Shown here in pieces: positions 44,169 through 52,926 of a stretch of DNA of 64,000 nucleotides. Every line of letters begins with the position of its first letter. Position 1 is the first letter of the stretch. The notes below the pieces were generated by a model. The model saw only the letters and a list, made by a program, of their open reading frames with translations, did not search any database and was not told where the DNA came from. This DNA comes from Bradyrhizobium sp. 149 (GTDB lineage Bacteria > Pseudomonadota > Alphaproteobacteria > Rhizobiales > Xanthobacteraceae). The position numbers were made by a program, and so were the translations under genes. The DNA lies in assembly GCF_023073915.1 (NCBI RefSeq), contig NZ_JADPKK010000022.1, positions 434,001 to 498,000 of the forward strand, read 5' to 3'.

Positions 44169-45349
44169 TGCAAGGTCGGGATCCCAAGCGCAAGATATTC
44201 CTGATCGCCACGGAGGAATCCGGCGACCGGCTCGGCAGCGCCTTGATGAAGGTGCTGCGCCAGCGGCTCGGCGACGGCGTGCAGTTCGTGGGCGTCGGCG
44301 GCCACACCATGGCGCGCCAGGGGCTCGAGACGCTGTTTCCGATCGAGCAGCTCTCGATCGTGGGCTTCGCCGCGGTCGTGCAGCAATTGCCGAAGATACT
44401 GCGGCTGATCCGCGAGACCGCGCAGGCCGTGACCGAGGCCGCGCCGGACGCGCTCGTCATCATCGACAGTCCCGACTTCACCCACCGTGTCGCCCGCCGC
44501 GTGCGGGCGCGCAATCCGGCGATCCCGATCGTCGATTACGTCTCGCCGCAGCTCTGGGCGTGGCGACCAGGACGAGCACGGACCATGCTCGGCTATGTCG
44601 ACCATGTGCTCGGCCTGTTGCCGTTCGAGCCGGAGGAATATCGCAAGCTCGGCGGGCCGCCATGCAGCTATGTCGGCCATCCCCTGATCGAGCAATTGCC
44701 CTCGCTGCGGCCGAACGCGCAGGAGCAGGCGCGCCGTGACGGCGAGCCGCCGGTGTTGCTGGTGCTGCCCGGCAGCCGCCGCAGCGAGATCAGGCACCAT
44801 CTCGACGTGTTCGGCGCGACCATCGGCCGATTGCAGACGGAGGGCCGCGCGTTCGAACCGATGCTGCCGACCATGCCCCATCTCGAAACCACCATTCGCG
44901 AGGGCATCGCGAACTGGCCGGTCAAGCCTCAGATCGTGGTCGGCGAGAACGAGAAGCGCGCTGCGTTCCGCATCGCGCGCGCGGCACTGGCCAAATCCGG
45001 TACGGTGACGCTGGAGCTCGCGCTATCGGGCATCCCGATGGTGACGACCTATCGCGTCGGCGCGATCGAAGCGTTTATTTTGCGCCGCGCGATCCGCGTC
45101 TCCTCGGTGATCCTCGCCAATCTCGTGATCGGCAAGGAAGTCATCCCGGAGTTCCTGCAGGAAGACTGCACGCCGGAGAAGCTGGCGCCCGCGCTGTCGG
45201 AGCTTCTCAGGGATTCTCCGCTGCGCCGCGAGCAGGTGGAAGCGTTCGCCCGGCTCGATACGATCATGTCGACCGGCAACAAATCGCCGAGCGTGCTCGC
45301 AGCCGACATCGTGCTGGCGACGATGCGCAAGGGCAGGCCGGCGAGCTAG
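44168..45349 (+). CDS. lpxB: Lipid-A-disaccharide synthase
   Basis: A 393-residue GT19 glycosyltransferase joining UDP-diacylglucosamine and lipid X. Family motifs include TEESGDRLGS, GVGGHTMARQGLE, SPQLWAWRPGRA and LPGSRRSEIRHHL; ALAKSGTVTLELAL is the nucleotide-binding region. Start overlaps the lpxI stop. Last gene of the lpx block; the sequence after it drops in GC and switches strand. Confidence 0.95.
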   Translation: MQGRDPKRKIFLIATEESGDRLGSALMKVLRQRLGDGVQFVGVGGHTMARQGLETLFPIEQLSIVGFAAVVQQLPKILRLIRETAQAVTEAAPDALVIIDSPDFTHRVARRVRARNPAIPIVDYVSPQLWAWRPGRARTMLGYVDHVLGLLPFEPEEYRKLGGPPCSYVGHPLIEQLPSLRPNAQEQARRDGEPPVLLVLPGSRRSEIRHHLDVFGATIGRLQTEGRAFEPMLPTMPHLETTIREGIANWPVKPQIVVGENEKRAAFRIARAALAKSGTVTLELALSGIPMVTTYRVGAIEAFILRRAIRVSSVILANLVIGKEVIPEFLQEDCTPEKLAPALSELLRDSPLRREQVEAFARLDTIMSTGNKSPSVLAADIVLATMRKGRPAS

Positions 45350-45445
45350 GACGTGTCCTCATAAACGTCGGCTTGCCAGCGCAAAGCGGAAGTCTCCCAC
45401 CTTCGGGGTGATTGGCGGCTTGTGGACCCATTGCGGACGACCGCT

Positions 45446-46396
45446 TCAGCTGCGCATGGCGGCAGGAGTAGCAGCTACACGGCTCGTCCGAATACAACCT
45501 AGCCCGTTGCAGATAATCCGCGAGATAGCAATTGCTCCAAGATTTTGCACGTCGCGCTCGGGAACGAACTCAACGACGTCCAGCCCAACTATTCTGCACT
45601 TTGACGCGACACCCCGCATGAGATCGACAACATCAAAATAGGACAGGCCGCCTGGCTGCGGTATGAGCACGCCTGGGATGACTGACGGATCGAGCCCGTC
45701 GCAATCGATAGTAATCAGGCACTCGCCGTCCTCCTCTATCTCTTCAAGAGCGCTTGCGATCCCGTGGAGCCGAATATCTCTTGCGGTGACGATCTTCGCG
45801 CCCCACGCCTTCGCTTCGTCAACTTCGGCTCGACCAGAGCCGCCAATGCCGCGCAAGCCAACTTGCACGATGCGCCTTACCCAAGGCAATTCGCTGGCTC
45901 GTCGCATTGTGCTTGAGAAGGTATAGCCAGATCCGTTTCGCTGATCGCGCCAATCAAGATGGGCATCAATCTGCAGGATCGTCAGCCCTTTGCTTTTGCG
46001 GAATGCCTGGAAGAAAGGTATCGGAACTGAGTCATCCCCGCCTAGGAGGATCGGAACCGCGCCGGCCGAAAGGACTGCTTCCGTGGTCGTTCTGATCGCC
46101 TCACGGTTGCTCTCGGGTGTCATGGGATCCGTCACCAAATTTCCACCGTCCAAGACTCTCAATTTGGCCGGAGGGAGCAGCTCCGCTTCTTGATCAAAAT
46201 CCCAGCGGGTGAGATCGCTCTCATAATGACGCAGAGCGCGACGAATGAAGTCCGGCGCTTTGGCGGCATGGCTCGTCTGACCTGCAACGTACGGCGTGGC
46301 ATCGGAAGCGCCGAACAAGATCACGTCGGCCTCCGGCAGGGTGCCGGTCAAGTCACAAGCCTCAACGCCAAGAAAAGTGGACCTGTCGGGATGCAT
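45446..46396 (-). CDS. Ureohydrolase (agmatinase/arginase) family protein with GGDDS variant
   Basis: A 316-residue member of the arginase/agmatinase superfamily. Metal-binding motifs: DAHLD (residues 144-148) and DCDGLDP near residue 236 are intact, but the usual GGDHS is GGDDS (residues 119-123), replacing a metal-ligand His by Asp122. Substrate cannot be named (agmatine, guanidinobutyrate or similar). Sampled 60-base lines here are about 50-60% GC against roughly 65-70% in lpxB, which suggests transfer. No clear ribosome-binding site precedes the ATG. Confidence 0.8.
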   Translation of the reverse strand: MHPDRSTFLGVEACDLTGTLPEADVILFGASDATPYVAGQTSHAAKAPDFIRRALRHYESDLTRWDFDQEAELLPPAKLRVLDGGNLVTDPMTPESNREAIRTTTEAVLSAGAVPILLGGDDSVPIPFFQAFRKSKGLTILQIDAHLDWRDQRNGSGYTFSSTMRRASELPWVRRIVQVGLRGIGGSGRAEVDEAKAWGAKIVTARDIRLHGIASALEEIEEDGECLITIDCDGLDPSVIPGVLIPQPGGLSYFDVVDLMRGVASKCRIVGLDVVEFVPERDVQNLGAIAISRIICNGLGCIRTSRVAATPAAMRS

Positions 46397-46574
46397 TGCA
46401 AGTATCCGAGATATCTATGCGTTCCCTTCAACTTGGGTCGCTTGATCAGGTTCCGCTTGCAGGGCGGTGTAGGAGCGCCTGCAAATGCCCCAACTCGGAC
46501 CTAGGGTGAGGTGCGCCAACACGGGTGCTATCGGAGACAGAGCGGATCGCTACGAACGCGGCCCGGATCATGCT

Positions 46575-47342
46575 CTAGCCGAGACCCGCGTCGACCTGAA
46601 AACACTGGCGCGTGATGCGCTGGCTGTCGTCCGAGGCGAGGAACAGCGCCATGTTCGCGATGTCGTCGGGCGTCACTGCGTCCGGAATGGCCTGGCGCGT
46701 GCGCAGTTCGTCGATCGCCTGCTCGTCCGGATACCACAGCCGGCGCTGACGCTCCGTGATCACCATGCCGGGCGCGATCGCGTTGACGCGGATGCGGTCG
46801 GGACCGACCGACCGGGCTAGCGAATTGGTGAAGCCGACGATCGCGGCCTTCGCCGCGGCGTAGACCGGCAGCCCCGGCGCGCCGCGCATCCAGGCAATCG
46901 ATGACATGTTGATGATCGAACCGCCGCCGCGTGCCTGCATCTGCGGCACCACCGCTTGCGCGGCAAAGAAGACGTGCTTGAGGTTGACGCCGATCATCCA
47001 GTCGAACTCGGCCGGGGTCACCTCGGCGAGGACCTGGCGCTGATCATTGGCGGCGTTGTTGACGAGGACCGCGGCGTCGCCAAGCGATCCGTGGACCTGA
47101 GCCATGGCGCCGCGCAGGGCGTCGATGTCGAGCAGATCGCATGGCACGAACAATGGTGCGGTCCCGGCCGCGGCTTTCACCTCCGCGACCAGCGTCCGGC
47201 CGGCCCCTTCATCGAGATCGAGGAACGCGACGCGAGCCCCTTGGGCCGCGAACGCCCGCACGAAGGCGGCACCGATGCCGCTGGCGCCACCGGTGATCAA
47301 CACCACGCGGTCCTCAAGACCGGCATAGCTCGTTCCTGTCAT
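46575..47342 (-). CDS. SDR-family oxidoreductase
   Basis: A 255-residue short-chain dehydrogenase. The cofactor loop is TGGASGIG with Asp in FLDLDEG, favouring NAD; NNAAN, the Ser in INMSSIAW and the YAAAK catalytic pair are all present. Its ATG overlaps the ABC ATPase stop codon (ATGA), so it is the last gene of the ROK/ABC operon and probably oxidises or reduces the sugar or polyol imported by the transporter. The exact substrate is unknown. Confidence 0.92.
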   Translation of the reverse strand: MTGTSYAGLEDRVVLITGGASGIGAAFVRAFAAQGARVAFLDLDEGAGRTLVAEVKAAAGTAPLFVPCDLLDIDALRGAMAQVHGSLGDAAVLVNNAANDQRQVLAEVTPAEFDWMIGVNLKHVFFAAQAVVPQMQARGGGSIINMSSIAWMRGAPGLPVYAAAKAAIVGFTNSLARSVGPDRIRVNAIAPGMVITERQRRLWYPDEQAIDELRTRQAIPDAVTPDDIANMALFLASDDSQRITRQCFQVDAGLG

Positions 47343-48448
47343 GCGATCAGTCGCTCCGTCTCGGGGTCGAACAGGCAGATGCGGCGCGTGTCGAGCGCGA
47401 AGGGGGCGGAGGCGCCCGGTGTAGGGCGGATATCCGGCGTGATGCGCGCCAGCGCAGGCTCCCCGCCAAGCCGCAGCACCACGATCGTTTCTGCCCCCGT
47501 CGGCTCGATCATCTCCACGGGCGCGCTGACGAGGATGGGCGCATCGCTGGAAAACACGCGGCTGCCCTCGGCGATGCATTCGGGCCTAATCCCGAACACC
47601 ACCTCGCGGCCGACGAAGGGAGCCGCGGCGTCGTATCCTTGCAAGCGGACACGAACCTCGTCCGGTCGCCCCGCGCCGATCACGACCACGGGCCCGCCAG
47701 CATCGGCCTCCAGCCGTGCCGGCATCGTGTTCATCGGCGGCGAGCCCATGAAACGCGCCACGAACAGATTGGCGGGGTAGCGGTACACGGTATCGGGGTC
47801 GGCAAACTGCTGCATCACGCCCCGATGCATCACGGCGATGCGCGTCGCCATCGTCATCGCCTCGATCTGGTCGTGAGTGACATAGACGATGGTGGCGCCG
47901 ATGCGCTGGTGCAGCCGCTTGATTTCCATCCGCATCTCGACGCGCAGCTTGGCGTCGAGATTGGAGAGCGGCTCGTCGAACAGGAAGAGCAGGGGATCGC
48001 GCACCAGCGCCCGGCCCATCGCCACGCGCTGGCGCTGGCCGCCGGAGAGCTGCGACGGCTTGCGGCCGAGCAGCGGCTCGATCTGGAGCAGCCGGGCCAC
48101 GTTTGCCAGCGCCTTGTCCTGCTCCGCCTTCGGCACGTGGCGGCATTCCATGCCGAAGGTGATGTTCTGGCGCACTGTCATCGACGGATAGAGCGCGTAG
48201 GACTGGAACACCATGGCGATGTCGCGGTCCTTCGGCGGAATGTCGTTGACGATGCGTCCGCCGATTTCCACGGTGCCTGCGCTCGGGCGATCGAGCCCGG
48301 CGATAATGTTGAGCAGCGTGGACTTGCCGCAGCCGGATGGGCCGACCAGCACGGTGAATTCGCCGCTCTCGATGTCGAGATCGATGCCCTTCAGCACCTC
48401 GAGATTGGCGTAGCGCTTGGACAGGGCGCGAATGCTTAGTGCTGCCAT
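47339..48448 (-). CDS. CUT1 sugar ABC transporter ATPase, UgpC/MalK type
   Basis: A 369-residue ATPase. Walker A GPSGCGKST, signature LSGGQRQRVAMG, Walker B FLFDEPLSNLD and H-loop YVTHDQIEAMT are intact. After about residue 235 comes the TOBE/OB regulatory domain (VVFGIRPECI) of the MalK/UgpC group. It energises import with the two permeases encoded upstream; a 10-bp gap separates it from the second permease gene. Confidence 0.94.
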   Translation of the reverse strand: MAALSIRALSKRYANLEVLKGIDLDIESGEFTVLVGPSGCGKSTLLNIIAGLDRPSAGTVEIGGRIVNDIPPKDRDIAMVFQSYALYPSMTVRQNITFGMECRHVPKAEQDKALANVARLLQIEPLLGRKPSQLSGGQRQRVAMGRALVRDPLLFLFDEPLSNLDAKLRVEMRMEIKRLHQRIGATIVYVTHDQIEAMTMATRIAVMHRGVMQQFADPDTVYRYPANLFVARFMGSPPMNTMPARLEADAGGPVVVIGAGRPDEVRVRLQGYDAAAPFVGREVVFGIRPECIAEGSRVFSSDAPILVSAPVEMIEPTGAETIVVLRLGGEPALARITPDIRPTPGASAPFALDTRRICLFDPETERLIA

Positions 48449-48458
48449 GACAACCCCA

Positions 48459-49316
48459 TCATTTCACGGCGCCGGCGGTCAGGCCGCGGACGAAGTACTT
48501 GCCGCCGAGGAGATAGATCAACAACGTGGGTAACGCTGCGATGATCACCGCAGCGCTCTGCACGCCGTGCTGAGGGATGTCAGCGACCGCGGCGGATAGC
48601 GCGATCAGCGCGGCGGTGACCGGCTGCTGCTGACCGGTCGTGAACGTCACGCCGTAGAGAAACTCGTTCCAGATATGCGTGAACTGCCAGATCACGGTGA
48701 CGACCAGAATGGGCGGAGAGAGCGGCAGGATAATGCGCCAGAAAACGCGAAAGAACCCGGCGCCGTCGATGCGCGCGGCTCGTATCAACTCCTGCGGGAT
48801 GGCCGTGTAGTAGTTTCGGCAGAACAAGGTGGTAAAGGAAAGCCCCTGGATCGTGTGGATCACGACCAGGCCCGTTAGCGTGTTCATCAGGCCCGTATCG
48901 CGCAACACGATGGTCCAGGGCAGCAAGCGCATCTGCTGCGGAAGGAAGAGGCCGAGAGTCACGATGCCGTAGATCCAGCTATCGCCGCGAAAACGCCAGA
49001 GCGACACGGCGTAACCGGCGACCGCACCAAGCAGGGTGGAGAAGATCGTCGCGGGAATGGTGACGAGCGCCGAGTTCAGCATGTATGGCCGGATGCCGGC
49101 GCAGGTCTCGGCGACGCAGAAACCGCTCCAGGCGGCAGCATAGTTGCTCCAGGCCAAATGGTGCGGCCAGCCGATCATCGAACCTTGCGCGATCTCCTCG
49201 TTGCTACGGAGCGAGTTCAGTACGACAACAGCCAATGGCGCCAGCCATGCTGCAGCGATCAGCGAGACGATGAGATAGATCAGAATCCGGCTTGGGGCGA
49301 AGGTTCGGTCACGCAT
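48459..49316 (-). CDS. CUT1 sugar ABC transporter permease, MalG/UgpE type
   Basis: A 285-residue six-helix permease. The ATPase-contacting EAA loop is visible in IPQELIRAARIDGAGFFRVFWRI (near residue 195). The C-terminus GGKYFVRGLTAGAVK is the MalG-type ending. The ATG at 49316 overlaps the upstream permease gene by 8 bp; the frame continues upstream but the family start is here. Second of two permeases of the operon. Confidence 0.93.
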   Translation of the reverse strand: MRDRTFAPSRILIYLIVSLIAAAWLAPLAVVVLNSLRSNEEIAQGSMIGWPHHLAWSNYAAAWSGFCVAETCAGIRPYMLNSALVTIPATIFSTLLGAVAGYAVSLWRFRGDSWIYGIVTLGLFLPQQMRLLPWTIVLRDTGLMNTLTGLVVIHTIQGLSFTTLFCRNYYTAIPQELIRAARIDGAGFFRVFWRIILPLSPPILVVTVIWQFTHIWNEFLYGVTFTTGQQQPVTAALIALSAAVADIPQHGVQSAAVIIAALPTLLIYLLGGKYFVRGLTAGAVK

Positions 49317-50232
49317 GGATCGCCCGCCGCCGTTGGACATAGCGCCACGCCGCGTAGGGCAGCAAAACCGCGAGAAGAATGAGCAACATGAGCACCGCCG
49401 CCGCCGCTCCCCGTCCAAGCAGGCTGCGCTGGAACATCAAATCATAGACGACAAGGGCCGGCAGCTGAGTGGCGATTCCGGGGCCGCCGTTGGTGAGCGC
49501 GCGGACGAGGTCGAAGGTCGAAATCGCGAACTGCAGCTGGATGACGATGACGGTTATGGTGATCGGCCAAAGGGTCGGTAGGATGACGCGCCGGTACATC
49601 CGGATCGGCCCGGCGCCGTCGATCTGCGCGGCTTTGATCAGGTCTGCGTCTACTGAGCGGAGGCCGGCGAGGAAGAGCGCCATGGCGAAACCGGAGGATT
49701 GCCAGATCGCTGCGATGACAATGGTCCAGATTGCCATGTCGCGGTCGATCAGCCAGTCGAACCGGAAGGAGGTCCAGCCGAGGTCGCGGACCAGCTTCTG
49801 GATCCCGAGGCCAGGATTGAGCAGCCAGCTCCAGACCGTGCCGGTGACCACGAATGACACCGCCAGGGGGTAGAGAAAGATGGACCGCAGCACGTTCTCG
49901 CCGCGAATGCGCTGATCGAGCAGGATCGCAAGGATGAGGCCGGTCGCCAGACTCAGCAACACGAAGGCGCTGCCGAACAGCAGCAGATTGTCGAGGGCGA
50001 TCTGCCAGTTCCGCGATGCTGCAACCGAAGAATAGTTGCGTAAACCTACCCAGCCCGAGACCGGGACCAGAGTGGATGGTGTGAACGATATCCAGATCGT
50101 CCACAGCGAGAACGCAATGAGGTGCGCGGCGGACAACAGCAGCGGCACCCAGATCGTCAGATATTCGGGCAGCCGGCGTACCCACTCAGAGGCAGCCGGC
50201 CGGCCCGGTGTTGTCGAGACGGCGATCGTCAA
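49309..50232 (-). CDS. CUT1 sugar ABC transporter permease, MalF/UgpA type
   Basis: A 307-residue permease with about six helices after a polar N-terminus. The EAA loop is VDADLIKAAQIDGAGPIRMY. The predicted start is TTG, overlapping the binding-protein stop codon (TTGA); no in-frame ATG exists before the first helix, so translational coupling is likely. Forms the channel with the following MalG-type permease. Confidence 0.91.
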   Translation of the reverse strand: MTIAVSTTPGRPAASEWVRRLPEYLTIWVPLLLSAAHLIAFSLWTIWISFTPSTLVPVSGWVGLRNYSSVAASRNWQIALDNLLLFGSAFVLLSLATGLILAILLDQRIRGENVLRSIFLYPLAVSFVVTGTVWSWLLNPGLGIQKLVRDLGWTSFRFDWLIDRDMAIWTIVIAAIWQSSGFAMALFLAGLRSVDADLIKAAQIDGAGPIRMYRRVILPTLWPITITVIVIQLQFAISTFDLVRALTNGGPGIATQLPALVVYDLMFQRSLLGRGAAAAVLMLLILLAVLLPYAAWRYVQRRRAIHA

Positions 50233-51515
50233 CGGGCGCCCTCGACGGCCTCGGCAAGGCGCGTGACGGCTTGCTCAGGCTTGATCGTCTTGTTCTTCAC
50301 GTACTCCGTAATCACGTCGATGATCGCTGCGGTCATGCCGTTTTCCTGCGCCATGTTGTGCGCAAGACTGAGGACGGCCTGATTGCTGGCGATCGCCTCT
50401 TTCAGGGCTGCTGCGGTCCGCCGCTGACCGTCCGACCAGCCTTCGCCGGAGAGATCGACGTCGGTGCGCACGGGTATCGATCCCGTGATCTGCGAATACA
50501 TGGTCTGGATCGCTGGATCCATGACGAGCTGGGCCATCAGCCTCTGGCCGGCTTGCAGGTCGGGCTCCTTGCGCTGCCAGAATATGAAGGCGTCGGCATT
50601 CAACAGGAAGACCGGCTTGCTGTTGTCGCTCGGGCCCGGGGCGATAATGAAATCGTCGAACTTGAAACCGGCGTTGCGCAATACGCCCTGCGCCCATCCG
50701 CCCATGATCATCATGCCCATGTCGCCGTCGACGAAGCGCTTCAGGTTGGTCGAAAAGTGCTGGGCGCCGACGTTGGGGTCCATCCAGTCGGCGATCTTGC
50801 GCACCTGTACGAAGGCCGCCTTTATCTCGGGGCCCTCCAAGGCCTTCTTGTCGAGATTCATGATAGCTGCCCGGTATGAAGTGGGACTGATGCCTGCCAA
50901 AGCGGCCTCGAACTTCTGCCCATCATCGGGGCGGGTGCCACCATTGGCGATGGGATAGGGGACGCCGCCTGCTTTCATCTTCTCGGCGAGTTCGTTGAAC
51001 TCAGCCCATGTGACGGGGATCTTGTCGGCCTTGGCCTTGTCCATCGCGCGCTTGGAGAGAAACAGCATGTTGGTGCTGTAGATCTGCAACGGCAGTGCAA
51101 TCCACTTGCCCCCCGGCTTGTGCAATTTTGCAAGGTCTGGAGCGACAACCTTTTCGTAGCCGGCGGCAGCGACGACGGCGTCGAGATCGACCGTCGGGGC
51201 GATCTTCGACCAGGCTGCAATCTCGGGACCTTTGAGCTGCGAGCAGGCCGGTGGATCGCCGGCCATGATCTGGGCACGCAGCTTGTTCATCATCTCGGTG
51301 GTGAACCCGGGGACGGGCGAGTGCTGCCAAACCCCGCCTTTCTCCTCGAATTTCTTGCCGAGCGCCGTGATGGCCGCGCCGTCGCTGCCTGCGGACCATT
51401 GCGAGATCGCAGTCAGACGCGGCTTGATCGCGCCTTGCGCGCGGGCAAATGCCGGCAGCGCGAGCGCCGCAGCAGATCCGGCGAGCAGACGGCGCCTTGT
51501 TGTTGTGATCGGCAT
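50229..51515 (-). CDS. CUT1 sugar ABC transporter substrate-binding protein
   Basis: A 428-residue periplasmic binding protein, SBP_bac_1 class. A twin-arginine-like signal (TTTRRRLLAGSAAALAL, ending AFARAQG) leads to Tat export. The mature part has family features: GDPPACSQLKG, TWAEFNELAEKMKAGG and MMIMGGWAQGVL. It lies 57 bp after the ROK gene on the same strand, so is likely co-transcribed with it. The ligand is not evident; sugars, sugar alcohols or amino sugars are typical. Confidence 0.92.
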   Translation of the reverse strand: MPITTTRRRLLAGSAAALALPAFARAQGAIKPRLTAISQWSAGSDGAAITALGKKFEEKGGVWQHSPVPGFTTEMMNKLRAQIMAGDPPACSQLKGPEIAAWSKIAPTVDLDAVVAAAGYEKVVAPDLAKLHKPGGKWIALPLQIYSTNMLFLSKRAMDKAKADKIPVTWAEFNELAEKMKAGGVPYPIANGGTRPDDGQKFEAALAGISPTSYRAAIMNLDKKALEGPEIKAAFVQVRKIADWMDPNVGAQHFSTNLKRFVDGDMGMMIMGGWAQGVLRNAGFKFDDFIIAPGPSDNSKPVFLLNADAFIFWQRKEPDLQAGQRLMAQLVMDPAIQTMYSQITGSIPVRTDVDLSGEGWSDGQRRTAAALKEAIASNQAVLSLAHNMAQENGMTAAIIDVITEYVKNKTIKPEQAVTRLAEAVEGAR

Positions 51516-51572
51516 GGCAAGTTCCTCCCGGTGTGAACTCTTTCGCGCGAGAGCCGCGCGGCATCAGGTATC

Positions 51573-52763
51573 TCAGGCGGCCTCGCTTGATGCGGCCGGC
51601 ATGCCGCCGCGGCAAGCGAGACAGAAAGCCGCGAATGCCAGCGCCGCCCGCGGATCGTTGCCATTCGACGGCGGCACGAAAGCGAGCGACACTTGCGCGT
51701 GCTTGCGACCGCCCAACAGGCTGGCGTCGATCCCCTCGACGAGAGCGTTGCGATCGTCCTCGGCGAGAAGCGAGGGCCAGCCGCTGATCGCGATGCCCTC
51801 GCACGGCTTCACATTCAGCGTATTGCCGATCGCAAGGCCAAGCCGAAACAGCCGCCGGCGCAATTCCTGCCGCACGCGCGACGAGAGCGGCATCGCGGTC
51901 ACCCATTCGCTGCCGAGCTGAAGCAACTCGGCTTCGGCGACGCCAAGAAGCTCGGCCAACGCGGGAAGCGACGTGTAGGCCTCGACGCAGCCATGATGAC
52001 CACAGCGGCAACGCGGTCCGTCGGGCTCGAACACCATGTGGCCGAGTTCGACCGGCTGGAGGGCATCATCCTCGACCGGATCATCCATCCAGGTCCCCGC
52101 GACGCCCTGGCCGACGAAGACGAAGAGATGCGCGCCGCTGAATGGATAATTCTCCGTACGGCAACGGTGAAAAATGGCGTGCGCGACGACCGAATTGGTG
52201 AACTTGACCGGCACGCCGGCAAACGTCTCGCCGAGCATGTCGCTGATACGTCCGACGTCGCAGGGAATGATCGGATTGCTCGATGCGCCCGAGCGGCCGA
52301 GGCCCGGAATGGAGACGCCGATCTGCGCGAGGGGGACGCGTCGGCGCCGCGTCCCGTCGCGCAGCAATGTCATGGCCTCACGAAACGCCCGGCCGACCGT
52401 TGAGATGGTCGGCGTCTTCGGCAGCGGCACATGCCCGGTGTAATGCAGCTCACCTGACAGGCCCCCGACGCCGACGCTGACCCGCTGCGTGCTCAGCTCG
52501 AAGGCCGCAAGCGCCACCGCCCCGTCGAGCGACACGAGGCCCGTCGGACCGCCGACATAAGGGGCAGGGCGCCGCAATTCCTCGATCAGGCCTTGAGCCT
52601 TCAGATCAAACAGGATGCGCGACAGGCTCGCTTCCGACAGACGCACGGCCTTGGCCAGCGGCGGCCGAAACGAGCCGCCCGACTGAAGCAGATGAGTCAA
52701 AATGGCAGCGCGCGTCTGCCGCCGACTTCTCGGCTGCTCCGGCATTTCCATCCCTGTCGTCAT
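51573..52763 (-). CDS. ROK-family transcriptional repressor
   Basis: A 396-residue repressor with an N-terminal winged helix (RAAILTHLLQSGG, LSEASLSRILFDLKAQGL) and a sugar-binding ROK domain. The ROK zinc motif is in GHMVFEPDGPRCRCGHHGC. It heads the operon ROK - binding protein - two permeases - ATPase - SDR. The ATG at 52763 lies inside a 7-bp inverted repeat, so either the repressor binds over its own start or translation begins at 52751 or 52745. Its ligand is probably the transported sugar or a derivative. Confidence 0.92.
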   Translation of the reverse strand: MTTGMEMPEQPRSRRQTRAAILTHLLQSGGSFRPPLAKAVRLSEASLSRILFDLKAQGLIEELRRPAPYVGGPTGLVSLDGAVALAAFELSTQRVSVGVGGLSGELHYTGHVPLPKTPTISTVGRAFREAMTLLRDGTRRRRVPLAQIGVSIPGLGRSGASSNPIIPCDVGRISDMLGETFAGVPVKFTNSVVAHAIFHRCRTENYPFSGAHLFVFVGQGVAGTWMDDPVEDDALQPVELGHMVFEPDGPRCRCGHHGCVEAYTSLPALAELLGVAEAELLQLGSEWVTAMPLSSRVRQELRRRLFRLGLAIGNTLNVKPCEGIAISGWPSLLAEDDRNALVEGIDASLLGGRKHAQVSLAFVPPSNGNDPRAALAFAAFCLACRGGMPAASSEAA

Positions 52764-52781
52764 TCTTACTTAGTGTAAGAA
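52763..52781. promoter_or_regulatory. Inverted-repeat operator at the ROK gene start
   Basis: TTCTTAC and GTAAGAA form a perfect 7-bp inverted repeat around a 5-bp spacer. It overlaps the ROK start codon, the natural place for autoregulation of the whole six-gene operon. No second copy was seen upstream of the binding-protein gene. Confidence 0.6.
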
Positions 52782-52870
52782 TTTGCGCGCCGAGCGCTTC
52801 GCCTGTCAAGGCGTTTGCCGCCTGGTGCATCGACTTGTTGTTGTGCGCGGCAGCAAGATTGCGTCGTCAA

Positions 52871-52901
52871 ACAAAAACGGCGCCATCCGGAGATGGCGCC
52901 G
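52871..52901 (-). terminator. Intrinsic terminator of gltA
   Basis: CGGCGCCATC pairs with GATGGCGCCG across a 4-base loop (52878-52901); on the minus strand five T residues follow. It starts 26 bp beyond the gltA stop and also isolates gltA from the ROK promoter region. Confidence 0.92.
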
Positions 52902-52926
52902 CTTCGAAAGCCGTAATGGCTCGACC

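Noticed and set aside
46564..46577. Short CCGGATCATGCTCTAG match to the end of the palindromic repeat family
   Set aside because: Only one arm is present and it overlaps the SDR stop codon, so it is too short to call.
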